Assembly: GCA_012517205.1 (NCBI GenBank) | Contig: JAAYVL010000022.1 | Coordinates: 21,384-85,383 of the forward strand | Source: Verrucomicrobiota bacterium | GTDB taxonomy: Bacteria > Verrucomicrobiota > Verrucomicrobiia > Limisphaerales > UBA8199 | Length of the DNA: 64,000 bases | Direction of reading: 5' to 3' | Shown here: positions 47,611 to 56,079 of the stretch, in pieces | How positions within the stretch are numbered: the stretch's first letter is position 1 | Layout of the letters: each line of letters opens with the position of its first letter | Program-made: the position numbers and the translations under genes | Notes under the pieces: model-generated | The model's database searches: none | What the model was told of the DNA's origin: nothing | The model's input: only the letters and a program-made list of their open reading frames with translations

Positions 47611-48366
47611 TCAATGCCGGCGCGCCACCCAGCGGATGGCTTGCCGGAGCAGTTGCTGGTAATTGGGGTTTTCGTAGGTCTGGCGATCGTGGCCAAGCTG
47701 GAGATAAACCACCCGGGCGCGCCGGTAGGTTTTGGCCCATGAGAGGACTTCATTGTTCTCCGGTTCGTCGGTGGTCAACAGTGGATGGCATTTTGGGGCG
47801 ACGTCGAACCATTTATAGGTTTCATCGCGAACCATGAAGTCCTTGATCCCGCGGGTCACCGGGTGGCGCGGGTCGGCCACGTGAATCCGAAAAGTCATAT
47901 CATCCCGGGCCTTCGAGCGCGGTTTGGCTACGCCGTTAATGTTTGTTGCCGCCAGGTAGTAGCGCGCGCCGATGATGTTCCAATACTCCGGCCAGTTCGG
48001 GTAAGCGGCGATGGCGTGGTGCAGAGCCACCAGGCCTTTCCCCTCCTTGAGCCGCGCCAGGAAATTCGCCTTCGCTTCTTCCGAGATCGCTTGGTTGTAG
48101 TCGTAAGTGACGATCACGTCGTACTGCTTCGCCGCCTCGGCCGTCAGCCGCGCATGCGCGTTCGGGTGCTCCACCGCCTGATAAGCGATGTCGGGGTTAT
48201 CCGCGAAGAGCTGGAAAAAGGAGTCCTTCTGGAATCCGTGTCCGCCGGTGATCACCAGCAGGCGAATCTTATCCGGAGACTTCTGCGCCGCTCCCGCCGC
48301 CATCTCCGGCAGCAGGCATGCCCAGGCTGCGGCTGCGGCAACCACCAGCAAACGTATCGCTTTCAT
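47611..48366 (-). CDS. Secreted ThuA-domain protein
   Basis: A 251-residue protein with a signal peptide (LLVVAAAAAWACLLPEMAAGAA). The ThuA (class I glutamine amidotransferase-like) fold shows IRLLVITGGHGFQKDSFFQLF, YDVIVTYDYNQAISEEAKANFLARLKEGKGLVALHHAI, MTFRIHVADPRHPVTRGI, YKWFDVAP and RVVYLQLGHDRQTYENPNY. ThuA proteins are linked to trehalose and other sugar use, but the reaction in secreted members is not established. It starts a leftward series of saccharide-type genes and has a relative at 50369-51346. Confidence 0.85.
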   Translation of the reverse strand: MKAIRLLVVAAAAAWACLLPEMAAGAAQKSPDKIRLLVITGGHGFQKDSFFQLFADNPDIAYQAVEHPNAHARLTAEAAKQYDVIVTYDYNQAISEEAKANFLARLKEGKGLVALHHAIAAYPNWPEYWNIIGARYYLAATNINGVAKPRSKARDDMTFRIHVADPRHPVTRGIKDFMVRDETYKWFDVAPKCHPLLTTDEPENNEVLSWAKTYRRARVVYLQLGHDRQTYENPNYQQLLRQAIRWVARRH

Positions 48367-48624
48367 AGGCCCTTTTGTAGCACAAATGCGCCCCGGTTTC
48401 AAAAGCAATCTGTCGGCAAAACGATTGGCGAAGCGCCATCCTGGCCGTGCGGGAGCCTCGCGGGTTCAATCAATCCGCGCCGGGGAGCACGCGTTGATTC
48501 GCGCGCGTTTTCCCTTGAATTTGGCCCCGCCGGGAAGCCGCTGCGAGGCCCGGCTTCGGCGCGGCCTGGCCCGCTGCGGATTAGCCCGGCCACCCTTATT
48601 CGGGGACGGCTTCTTCGCGGGGCG

Positions 48625-50313
48625 CTATTCGATAATAACCTTGATCTCAGCCCAATAGGCGGCCTCGAAGGCCCAGCCGGAGGGCTGGTTCACCAGTTCA
48701 ATTTGCGGGGCCTTCTTGCCGGCGAACTGGGAGAGATCCACTTCCCGCACCAGCCACGGATCCCGGGTGGCGGTTGCCTTGCTCACGGGCTGGCGCAGCA
48801 ATTCCCGGCCGTTGGCGCGCACGATGAGGTCGAAATCCCCTTGCGGGTCGTGGCCGACGACCAGGCGCAGCCGCGCCGTTTTGCCGGCGGGCACTTTGAC
48901 GCGGTTGCTCAGCGTGCAGCCGGTGTCCTTGTCGAGCGGGTGCGTGGCCAGGACATTCGGCTTGCCGCCCCACTCCGCGCGCAACCCGGGGTCCATATCC
49001 AGGCCGCAGTTGGCGATCTGCCAGCCCGGGGCGAATTTTCGGACAGCGGCATGCATGTGGGCGGGCACGTTATCCACCCGGATTTGGGCCATCTCCGCGG
49101 GCGTAAAGCGGCTGTTGGCAATCGGGCCGGGCGCCCAACTGAGTTCCAGCTTGCTGGGTTGCGGCGCGCGCACCGGGATGAGGAAAAACTCCTCGCCTTT
49201 CCGGCGCGTGATTTTGCCGCCGGCGCTCTTGACGACCTGGCGGGCGAGTTTTTCGCACACAGCCACCAATTTGGGGAAGTTGTACGCGGTGTGATCGAAG
49301 AGAGTCTTCTGGTTCAGTTCCTGGGTGAAGCGTGGCGGCAGGTTCGCAAAGCCGATGGTGGTGAAGAGCACCCCCGCGGCACTGGAAGGGTTGCAATCCG
49401 AATCCTGTCCGCCACGCATCGAGATGATGATCGTGCGGTCGGGATCGCGCTGGCCCCACAGCAGGCCGAGCAGGACGTAGGCGCCGTTAATCTTGCAGTC
49501 AATGCCGCCGTTGGAGGCTTTCTGATATTCCGGGTCCTCGCGGTATTTCCGCTGGCAAAGCTGCCAGGCCTTTTCCCAGTCGTTGGGGTCGGCACGATAC
49601 CAGGCAACCAGGTCGCGGACCATTTCGGCGTACTGACAGTCCGCCGGAATGGCCCGGAGGGCGGTTTCGGCGATCGTCACCGGGTCGCTCTCGAAGAATG
49701 CGGCCGCGTACATCGCGCCGATGAATTGCCCCGCATACATGCCGTCGCCGTAGTTCATCAGGCGGCCGAACTTTTCCCCCATCTCAATGGCAAACTGCGG
49801 CAGGCCGGGCGCGATCAGCCCCGAGTAATCCGCCTCGATCTGGTAATCAATGTCATTCGGGCACTGGTTGAACTTCGGGTGGCCGGAATCCGGCGGCGCG
49901 ATGCCGGCGCGCAGATTATCCCGGCCGGCCCGGTTCGCGCACCAGAGCGGGTAGCCGCTGTTGGCAAAATCCAGACCCGCCTGCCGAATGGAAACGTTCA
50001 GGCCGTATTGTTCGAGCGTGCGCAGGAACGTCATCTCGACGTAGAGATCATCCTGGCCGAACGCGTCGTTAATCATCGCGGGCTTCCAAACCGGGACCTT
50101 GTCGGCGGGGATGATTCGATCCCGGAACTTGAACTCCGTCGGGGCGCCCCACGTCACCCCCGCGATCTGCCCGATCCAGCCGGCTTTCATCTTGTCCCGG
50201 TATTCCGTCAGCGACAGGCGGCGAAATTCCGTCGCCTTCTCCGCCGCGGCCAGCCGGCCCGGCGGGATGAGGGTGCAAACCAAAGCGAGCAGCAGCGGAG
50301 CGAACGGTTTCAT
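48625..50313 (-). CDS. Secreted ADP-ribosylglycohydrolase-superfamily protein
   Basis: A 562-residue protein with a signal peptide (FAPLLLALVCTLIPPGRLAAA). The ARH-like all-helical domain spans about 30-390: MKAGWIGQIAGVTWGAPTEF, the metal-binding NDAFGQDDLYVEM, and ISMRGGQDSDCNPSSAAGVLFTTIGF. The Asp pairs that hold two Mg ions are kept. A C-terminal beta domain of about 170 residues follows. Export and fusion suggest an extracytoplasmic glycosidic substrate rather than ADP-ribosyl-protein. It is separated from the next gene by 55 bp. Confidence 0.8.
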   Translation of the reverse strand: MKPFAPLLLALVCTLIPPGRLAAAEKATEFRRLSLTEYRDKMKAGWIGQIAGVTWGAPTEFKFRDRIIPADKVPVWKPAMINDAFGQDDLYVEMTFLRTLEQYGLNVSIRQAGLDFANSGYPLWCANRAGRDNLRAGIAPPDSGHPKFNQCPNDIDYQIEADYSGLIAPGLPQFAIEMGEKFGRLMNYGDGMYAGQFIGAMYAAAFFESDPVTIAETALRAIPADCQYAEMVRDLVAWYRADPNDWEKAWQLCQRKYREDPEYQKASNGGIDCKINGAYVLLGLLWGQRDPDRTIIISMRGGQDSDCNPSSAAGVLFTTIGFANLPPRFTQELNQKTLFDHTAYNFPKLVAVCEKLARQVVKSAGGKITRRKGEEFFLIPVRAPQPSKLELSWAPGPIANSRFTPAEMAQIRVDNVPAHMHAAVRKFAPGWQIANCGLDMDPGLRAEWGGKPNVLATHPLDKDTGCTLSNRVKVPAGKTARLRLVVGHDPQGDFDLIVRANGRELLRQPVSKATATRDPWLVREVDLSQFAGKKAPQIELVNQPSGWAFEAAYWAEIKVIIE

Positions 50314-50368
50314 GCCGTCATCGTGGATGAAAATAGCGCCGGTGTAAATGGGAAAGCGCGGGACACCC

Positions 50369-51346
50369 TTAGTCCCCCTCGCGGAGCCGGGCCCCGGGCA
50401 GGGCCAGCGCATCAAAGCGGTTGGGGTCAGCCCGGCCGGCCCAGGCGATGCCCCGCAGCAGCAGGAGCCGAACATAGGGATCGTCGAAGGTCCAGGTAAA
50501 ATGCCCGGGCACACAGCCAAAAACGCGGCCGTTGCCGGGTTCGCAAGTCCAGAACATGACTTGCGGCTGCGTCACCTCCGCACCCGGCTTGACGGGCTCG
50601 GCAGAACTGGCCAGCACGGTGTAAGCCGGCGCGCTGGGCGGGGGCGTGGCCGGCCAATAGGTCTCATCGGCCAACTCGATTTGGCGCGGCAGGCCCCGGC
50701 AAATCGGATGCCCGGGCTGCTTCAGCCGGAGCCGGACCGGGCCATGCCGATAAAACTCAAAGCCGCCGATTCCAGTCAGCGCGCCCACTTCGGCGGAGGG
50801 CCGGGGTTTGGTCCAGGTGGCGGAATGAATGACCACCAACCCTTTGCCGCGCGCGAGGTGTCGGCGGACCTGCTGCAGGCGCGGCGCATCCCAATCCAGA
50901 TAACAGTACGCCACGAGAACATCCGCCGCCGCGAATTGTTCCGGGCGGGGCCACGCCTGGGCTTTAAGCACGCGAACGCCCGGCGCCTCGGGCGTTTCGG
51001 CGGGCGGCAAAGCCGTTTCGCCAAACAGGTTCACGGGGCCTTTGCCCCACGCCGCCGACCCTCCCAGCAGGCGCGCCCACCTTTCCTGCCACCGCGGGTA
51101 GTCGTGGGCCTCCGCGCCGTGGTCCTGCGCGCCGGCCAGCAGCAGAATGGTCATCGGGCCGGCGGGCGCCGCCGCGTTCGTGCTTTGCGCCTTCGCCAGG
51201 ACGCGCTCGACTTCCATTCGGCTGCGCGGCGGCGGCGGCTGGACCGGTTCCGGCGGCGGCGCGGCCAGGGCGCACCCGGCCAGGCACAGCAGCCCCGCAA
51301 GGCCCCGGCGCGCGGGGGCTGCGGGGGATCGAAGCCACAAGGACAC
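50369..51346 (-). CDS. ThuA-like lipoprotein
   Basis: A 325-residue protein. From a GTG at 51344-51346 it has a lipoprotein-type signal (GLAGLLCLAGC) and a Pro-rich spacer. A ThuA-like domain follows: MTILLLAGAQDHGAEAHDYPRWQERWARLL, DVLVAYCYLDWDAPRLQQVRRHLARGKGLVVIHSATW, HPICRGLPRQIELADETYW, RVFGCVPGHFTWTFDDPYVRLLLLRGIAWA. It begins 5 bp after the TIM-barrel gene, so it is in the same operon. The frame is open further upstream, but that would overlap the upstream gene. Reaction unknown. Confidence 0.75.
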   Translation of the reverse strand: MSLWLRSPAAPARRGLAGLLCLAGCALAAPPPEPVQPPPPRSRMEVERVLAKAQSTNAAAPAGPMTILLLAGAQDHGAEAHDYPRWQERWARLLGGSAAWGKGPVNLFGETALPPAETPEAPGVRVLKAQAWPRPEQFAAADVLVAYCYLDWDAPRLQQVRRHLARGKGLVVIHSATWTKPRPSAEVGALTGIGGFEFYRHGPVRLRLKQPGHPICRGLPRQIELADETYWPATPPPSAPAYTVLASSAEPVKPGAEVTQPQVMFWTCEPGNGRVFGCVPGHFTWTFDDPYVRLLLLRGIAWAGRADPNRFDALALPGARLREGD

Positions 51347-51351
51347 TGCCG

Positions 51352-52200
51352 TCAGTTCGGCTCCGGGGCGGCCCGGAGCACCGCCGAAAGATGTTCGAGG
51401 CTCCGGGCGGCCTGCGCCGGCGTCCCGCACTCAACCGAGAAAACAATATCGCGCGGGCATTTCCGGCGGACAATATCCACAATCCGCGCCCAATCGAGCA
51501 CGCCTTCGCCGCAGGCGCAGCCGACGGGCGTTCCCGTCACCTTGCCGCGTTCGGCTTCCGCGTGCGACACGGAAATATCTTTCGCATGGAGATGCACCAG
51601 CCGCGGCGCCACCCGCTCCAGCCACGCATACACGTCGTGCCCGCAGAGATAGGCATTCCCGGTGTCGAAGTTGATGCCGATGGCAGGCGATTTGACGAGG
51701 TGATAGATGCGGTCCAGGCCGTCCGGGTGCCGGGAATACTGGGCGTGCGGCTCCAGGCCGATTTTGACGCCCCGCCGCTCGGCAACGAACGCCGCCTCCT
51801 GCAGCGTGTATTTGATCAGCACGAAGTCTTCCGCCTCCGTCGTCCAGGGCGCCTTGATGCCTTCATCGGTGTTGACGACCGGGACGCCGATTTCCGCCGC
51901 GGCCCGGATGGCGAGCTTGAGGTATTCGCCATGCACCTCGGGGCGGCCCAGCGGCCCGTGCGATTGCAGGCCCGAGATCTTCAGCCCCGCCTGGTCGCAC
52001 GCTTCCCGGATGCGCCAGGGATCATCAAACAGCGAAACCGTGTGGAAATACCCGGCTTCGCTCATCAGTTCCCGGCCCCAGTGGACCATGGGTTCGAAAT
52101 AGGTGTAGCCCATCTCCGCCGCCTTCTGGACGGCCCACGTGAATGGTTTGTCCGAGCTGCGCGAGAATTCCGCGTTCAGTCCAATATGTATCTTGCTCAT
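51352..52200 (-). CDS. Sugar phosphate isomerase/epimerase-family TIM barrel
   Basis: A 282-residue cytosolic AP-endonuclease-2/xylose-isomerase-like barrel. It has MSKIHIGLNAEFSR, GYTYFEPMVHWG, LKISGLQSHGPLG, GVKIGLEPHAQY, IGINFDTGNAYLCG, VHLHAKDISVSH and VFSVECGTP. The Glu, Asp, His and final Glu are placed as metal ligands. Family members include isomerases, epimerases and 3-keto-glycoside lyases. Together with the neighbouring Gfo/Idh/MocA gene, a 3-keto-sugar role is plausible. The ATG at 52198-52200 is chosen. Confidence 0.85.
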   Translation of the reverse strand: MSKIHIGLNAEFSRSSDKPFTWAVQKAAEMGYTYFEPMVHWGRELMSEAGYFHTVSLFDDPWRIREACDQAGLKISGLQSHGPLGRPEVHGEYLKLAIRAAAEIGVPVVNTDEGIKAPWTTEAEDFVLIKYTLQEAAFVAERRGVKIGLEPHAQYSRHPDGLDRIYHLVKSPAIGINFDTGNAYLCGHDVYAWLERVAPRLVHLHAKDISVSHAEAERGKVTGTPVGCACGEGVLDWARIVDIVRRKCPRDIVFSVECGTPAQAARSLEHLSAVLRAAPEPN

Positions 52201-52250
52201 CTTCAGGTTTCTTTGTGTTCGGGTTTTCAGGGGTGCGGCCCCGGCGCGGC

Positions 52251-53642
52251 TCAGAGCTTCCAGCCGTTGTACAACGGTCGGCGGAGCCGCCGGTTCGCCT
52301 CGCGATTGCCGATGAATTTTTCTTTCACCGGGTCCCACTTAAGCCGGGTCTCCAGCCGCGCCGCGATCTCGGCCAGGAGGCCCAAATACGACGCCACGTG
52401 CGTTGCGTCCACGTCCGAGATGGGATCCTGGCGGCTGCGAATGCAGTCCAGGAAATTCTGGCCGTGGTTGAGGTCTTTGAACGCCGCGCGGTCGCCGGTT
52501 TCCTTTTTGATCAACACGACATCCTCGCCGGGGCCGGTCACCGGGTACAGGTGCGTTTCGCCGGGGCGGAGCAGGACCCGCAGCAGCGATTGCGGCTCGG
52601 CGGAAATGCCGGCGCGGCTGACGTGCACCCATCCCTGGTCGCCGATGAACCGCGTGCCGGTCTGGAGCTCCCGCTCGCTGCTGCAGTCAGTGAAGCGCAT
52701 CCGCAAGCCGCTGGCGAACGTGAAGGTGGCCTGCCACCGTTCGAGGTTGTCGGTGAAGCCCTGCTTGCGATAAACGCCCTGACACTGGATTTCACACGCC
52801 TCCCGCGCCAGCGCCGGGCAGCCCCAGGCGGCGATATCGAGATAATGCACGCCCCAGTTGCAAATAAAGCCGGCGCAGTAGTCCCAGATCAGATACCAGT
52901 CCGGCCAGGCGACGCGCCCGGGATTATAGGGCTGGGCCGGCGCCGGGCCGCGCCACATCTCCCAGTCGAAGCCGGCCGGCACCGGCTGCGGTTCGAGGGA
53001 CCCGGCATATTTGGGCTGGTATTCCGGGCCGGGAGCGGCGACCTGGATCTCGCGCAGTTGGCCAAGGTAGCCGTTGCGGACCAGTGCGCAGGCCTGCCGG
53101 AACTTCCCTTGCGACCGCTGCCATGTGCCCGCCTGGAACACGCGCCGGTGCTTCCGCACGGCCCGGCGAATCTGCTGCCCCTGCTCGACCGATACGCCCA
53201 TGGGCTTCTCGCAATAAAGATCCTTGCCGACCGCCGCCGCCGCCGTCGCCATCAGCGCGTGCCAATGGTCCTGCGCGGCGATCATCACCGCGTCAATATC
53301 CGGCCGGGCGATTAAGGAGCGGTAGTCGGCATACATCTCGCAGCCCCGGTCGCCGTAATGCGCATCCGCCAGCTCTTTGGCTTTTCGGCGCCGGTCCGCG
53401 TAAACGTCGCAAACCGCCACGACCCGGCAATCGTCCAGGCCCAGAAAGCTCTTCATATTGCCGACGCCCATTCCGCCGACGCCGATGCAGCCCAGCGCGA
53501 TCCGGTTGCCGGCGCCGAACGCCGAGGCGGGAATGAAAGTGGGCAGGCTGAGTGCCGCGACGGCCGCCGCCGAACTTTTCAGAAAGTCGCGGCGGGTGAG
53601 GGCGGCGGGCTTCAAGGGAATGGTGGGGATGGATTTTTGCAT
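52251..53642 (-). CDS. Tat-exported Gfo/Idh/MocA-family oxidoreductase
   Basis: A 463-residue NAD(P)-linked oxidoreductase exported folded, with a Tat signal (LTRRDFLKSSAAAVAALSLPTFIPASAFG). The Rossmann domain has IALGCIGVGGMGVGNMKSF, CRVVAVCDVYADRR and CEKPMGVSVEQG, including the EKP signature. The C-terminal domain has WNWGVHYLD-like ICNWGVHYLDIAAWG, whose His is the usual catalytic residue. It likely oxidises a sugar hydroxyl. It is 50 bp upstream of the TIM-barrel gene. A longer start at 53669 exists. Confidence 0.9.
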   Translation of the reverse strand: MQKSIPTIPLKPAALTRRDFLKSSAAAVAALSLPTFIPASAFGAGNRIALGCIGVGGMGVGNMKSFLGLDDCRVVAVCDVYADRRRKAKELADAHYGDRGCEMYADYRSLIARPDIDAVMIAAQDHWHALMATAAAAVGKDLYCEKPMGVSVEQGQQIRRAVRKHRRVFQAGTWQRSQGKFRQACALVRNGYLGQLREIQVAAPGPEYQPKYAGSLEPQPVPAGFDWEMWRGPAPAQPYNPGRVAWPDWYLIWDYCAGFICNWGVHYLDIAAWGCPALAREACEIQCQGVYRKQGFTDNLERWQATFTFASGLRMRFTDCSSERELQTGTRFIGDQGWVHVSRAGISAEPQSLLRVLLRPGETHLYPVTGPGEDVVLIKKETGDRAAFKDLNHGQNFLDCIRSRQDPISDVDATHVASYLGLLAEIAARLETRLKWDPVKEKFIGNREANRRLRRPLYNGWKL

Positions 53643-53681
53643 GGGGTAGTGATGGGGATGCGGTGTCATGGGCCAGGCGGT

Positions 53682-55886
53682 TTACGGGGTCTGGGCGACG
53701 GCGCGGGTCGCGGCGCGGCCCAGCCGGTAATGGTGATGGATTTCCGCGGGCGGGAGCACCCGCGGGTAGATGGCGATTTCGTCAATGCGCCCCTCGAGCG
53801 TGGCCTCGAGGTCGCTCCGGCCCCCGAAGAAAACCTCCCGGGATGGGTCCGGCGCGGCCTCGCCCGTCAGCTCCGGATCGGGATTGCCGTCCAGGTAAAC
53901 CGCCACCCGCCGGTCCTCCCGCACCAGCGCCACGTGGTGCCACGTTTTCGGAGCGATGACCGTGCGGCCCGTCAGCGGGCCATACGCCAGCGTGCCGGCG
54001 GCGCCGGCGGTTCCGTTGAGCGCAAGCGCCTCGCCGCCGCGCCCGTACAGGTAGCCCGTGACCGGCCGCGCGTCGTGGGGCAGGCCGTTCCAGAACCAGA
54101 ACTCCACCGTGCTGTTCCGCCCCGGCGGCTTCAGCTTCGCGCGCAGCCGGCCGCCGGCGAAATGCGGGCAACGGTTAATCGCGTCCCGCCCGGAAAAAGC
54201 CGGCGACGGCGGCCCCTCCAGCCAGCGGACAACGCCCGGCTCATAGACGGCCGGCCAGCGCGCGCCGACGGCGTTCCGCGCGGCCGGCCCGCCGGGTTCC
54301 TCCAGCCGCCAGTAGGCCAGCGGTTTGCCCGCCCGCACCGCCTGCGCGTAGGCGCCGTCGGTGACCGTGAGCGGGCGGCGGGGCTGGCCGCTGACCTTTT
54401 CCAGCAGCCCCAGCAGCGCCGCCAAGATCTTGGGTTCGGCCTGGGGTTCCAGGCCGGCGGTGCGGCAGGCCCAGGTATTGTATCCGCCCAGCACATGCAG
54501 CTCGGGCGGAGGGATGTAGCCCTCCTCCGCGTTGGCCAGCTCGATGTTCATCGTCGGCTGGAGCGGGCTTTGGGCTTTGAGCTTCAGTCCGCTGAGCGCG
54601 AACACTTCGCAGGGCCAAATGGCGATGCCCAGCTCCCCGACGCGCAAGGCCTGCAAGGGCACGGCGCGGACCGGGTTCTCGTGCAGCCAGAGTTGCTCGC
54701 GCGCATAAACCTCCGGCAGCGACCGCGGCGGGCGTCCGTCGAGTTGGGCGGCCATCTCCCGCGCCCAGGCCAGCCGCTTCGCATCCGGCTGGCGCGTCGC
54801 CAGCCGCAGCGTTTTCTGGCGCATCGCCAGCGGCGCCCAGTCATGGAACACCATCTTCCGGTATGCCTCCGCCGCTATTTGCGCCAGCTCGCCCGCGTAA
54901 GCGTCCCGGGTGATCTCGCGCCGCGGCTGGCTGTAATCCATCCACTGCTGATCGCCGCTGGTGCCTTGCGACATGATGCCCACAAAGGCCGGGCCCGCTC
55001 CGTCCGCGCCGAGCAGCGTCCCCAGCTTTTCCGCAAACACTCCGTAATAGTCCGCCGAGAGCGCGGGGGCGCCAAAATAGTGCATCGAATAGTTCGCCAG
55101 CACGGCGAGGGGCCGTCCCGCGGGGGATTGCACCGCCAGCAGCGTCAACGCCGGGTCGGACGGCCCCGACGGCCCGATGGTGTCCGGGTTCTGGTGGCCG
55201 GGATGCATATTGGCGCGAACCGTCAGCTCGCCAAACGGATCGGGCAGCCGTTTGTCTGGGCGGCGAATCCACACCCGCGTGTGTGTATGCTCCGGCGCCG
55301 CCGCGACGGTCCAGCCGACGCGGGCCGGGGCGAGATTCGCCACCGCGCGCTGCAAACCGTCCACGATGCGGGGCAGCGCAAACGCCGGGTAATGCGGGTC
55401 GGCGTCGGTCCCCAGGCAGCGCATGAGCGACGGCGTGCTGTGTGTATGCACCGCCGAAAGCATGATGCGCTCCGCCGGGATGCCCGCAAGCTGCTGCGCG
55501 CGCGCCCGCACGGCGTCGGCGAACTCGACCGGGATCAGGCACGTATCCAACACCCCCAGCGCCACCCGCGCGCGCCCGTCATCCAGCACCAGCCAGCGCA
55601 CATGCAGGCGGTCGTGAACCTGATCCGCCGTCTGGGTAAAGAAGCCGCCGTTGACAATCACCGGCAGATTCGTCGGCGTCACATCCACCGCGGCCGCACC
55701 CGCAAGAAAGACCCGCCCCCGGCCGGCCGGATGCGCCGGCTGCGGAAGCCCGCCCGGCGCGGCGCTGGCCGCCAGCGCAAGGAAAAGAACCAGCCCCGCA
55801 AAGTGCGGCCACTCCGCCCGCGCCCGGACCCGCCGTCCGGGGGTGCTCCCGCGTCCGCCGCTTGCGTTAAACTCCGGGCGTTTCAT
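53682..55886 (-). CDS. Ceramidase-like protein with C-terminal LamG domain
   Basis: A 734-residue protein. A hydrophobic segment (AGLVLFLALAASAAPGG) acts as signal. Residues about 60-460 resemble the neutral/alkaline ceramidase catalytic domain: AGAAAVDVTPTNLPVIVNGG, MLSAVHTHSTPSLMRCLG (metal-binding HTHS), LANYSMHYFGAP and GIMSQGTSGDQQWMDY. The last about 220 residues are a LamG/concanavalin-like module (YWRLEEPGGPAARNA, TVEFWFW, WHHVALVREDRRVAVYLDGN, RIDEIAIYPRVL). The family is zinc-dependent; substrate here may not be ceramide. The fragment at 1-191 looks like its paralogue. Confidence 0.85.
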   Translation of the reverse strand: MKRPEFNASGGRGSTPGRRVRARAEWPHFAGLVLFLALAASAAPGGLPQPAHPAGRGRVFLAGAAAVDVTPTNLPVIVNGGFFTQTADQVHDRLHVRWLVLDDGRARVALGVLDTCLIPVEFADAVRARAQQLAGIPAERIMLSAVHTHSTPSLMRCLGTDADPHYPAFALPRIVDGLQRAVANLAPARVGWTVAAAPEHTHTRVWIRRPDKRLPDPFGELTVRANMHPGHQNPDTIGPSGPSDPALTLLAVQSPAGRPLAVLANYSMHYFGAPALSADYYGVFAEKLGTLLGADGAGPAFVGIMSQGTSGDQQWMDYSQPRREITRDAYAGELAQIAAEAYRKMVFHDWAPLAMRQKTLRLATRQPDAKRLAWAREMAAQLDGRPPRSLPEVYAREQLWLHENPVRAVPLQALRVGELGIAIWPCEVFALSGLKLKAQSPLQPTMNIELANAEEGYIPPPELHVLGGYNTWACRTAGLEPQAEPKILAALLGLLEKVSGQPRRPLTVTDGAYAQAVRAGKPLAYWRLEEPGGPAARNAVGARWPAVYEPGVVRWLEGPPSPAFSGRDAINRCPHFAGGRLRAKLKPPGRNSTVEFWFWNGLPHDARPVTGYLYGRGGEALALNGTAGAAGTLAYGPLTGRTVIAPKTWHHVALVREDRRVAVYLDGNPDPELTGEAAPDPSREVFFGGRSDLEATLEGRIDEIAIYPRVLPPAEIHHHYRLGRAATRAVAQTP

Positions 55887-56079
55887 GGCGCGGCGGCCCG
55901 GCGGCGAACGGGATCGGAAGGATGCAGGTTCACGCCCCCTTTATAAAGCAATCGGGCCAAAGCGCAATTCCCAAACTCGGCGCCCGCCGCCGCCGCGGCC
56001 GGACGCCGCCGGCGGCGGGGCGGGGGGCGGCGGGAGCGGGCTTCCGGCGGCCGCGGTTGGCGGGCTTCGCCGCCGTGCC

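Noticed and set aside
53358-55946. Long + strand frame opposite the ceramidase-LamG gene
   Set aside because: Antisense to a gene with intact domains. The same pattern occurs opposite the ADP-ribosylglycohydrolase-family gene, the DUF6259-like gene, rnr and shc.
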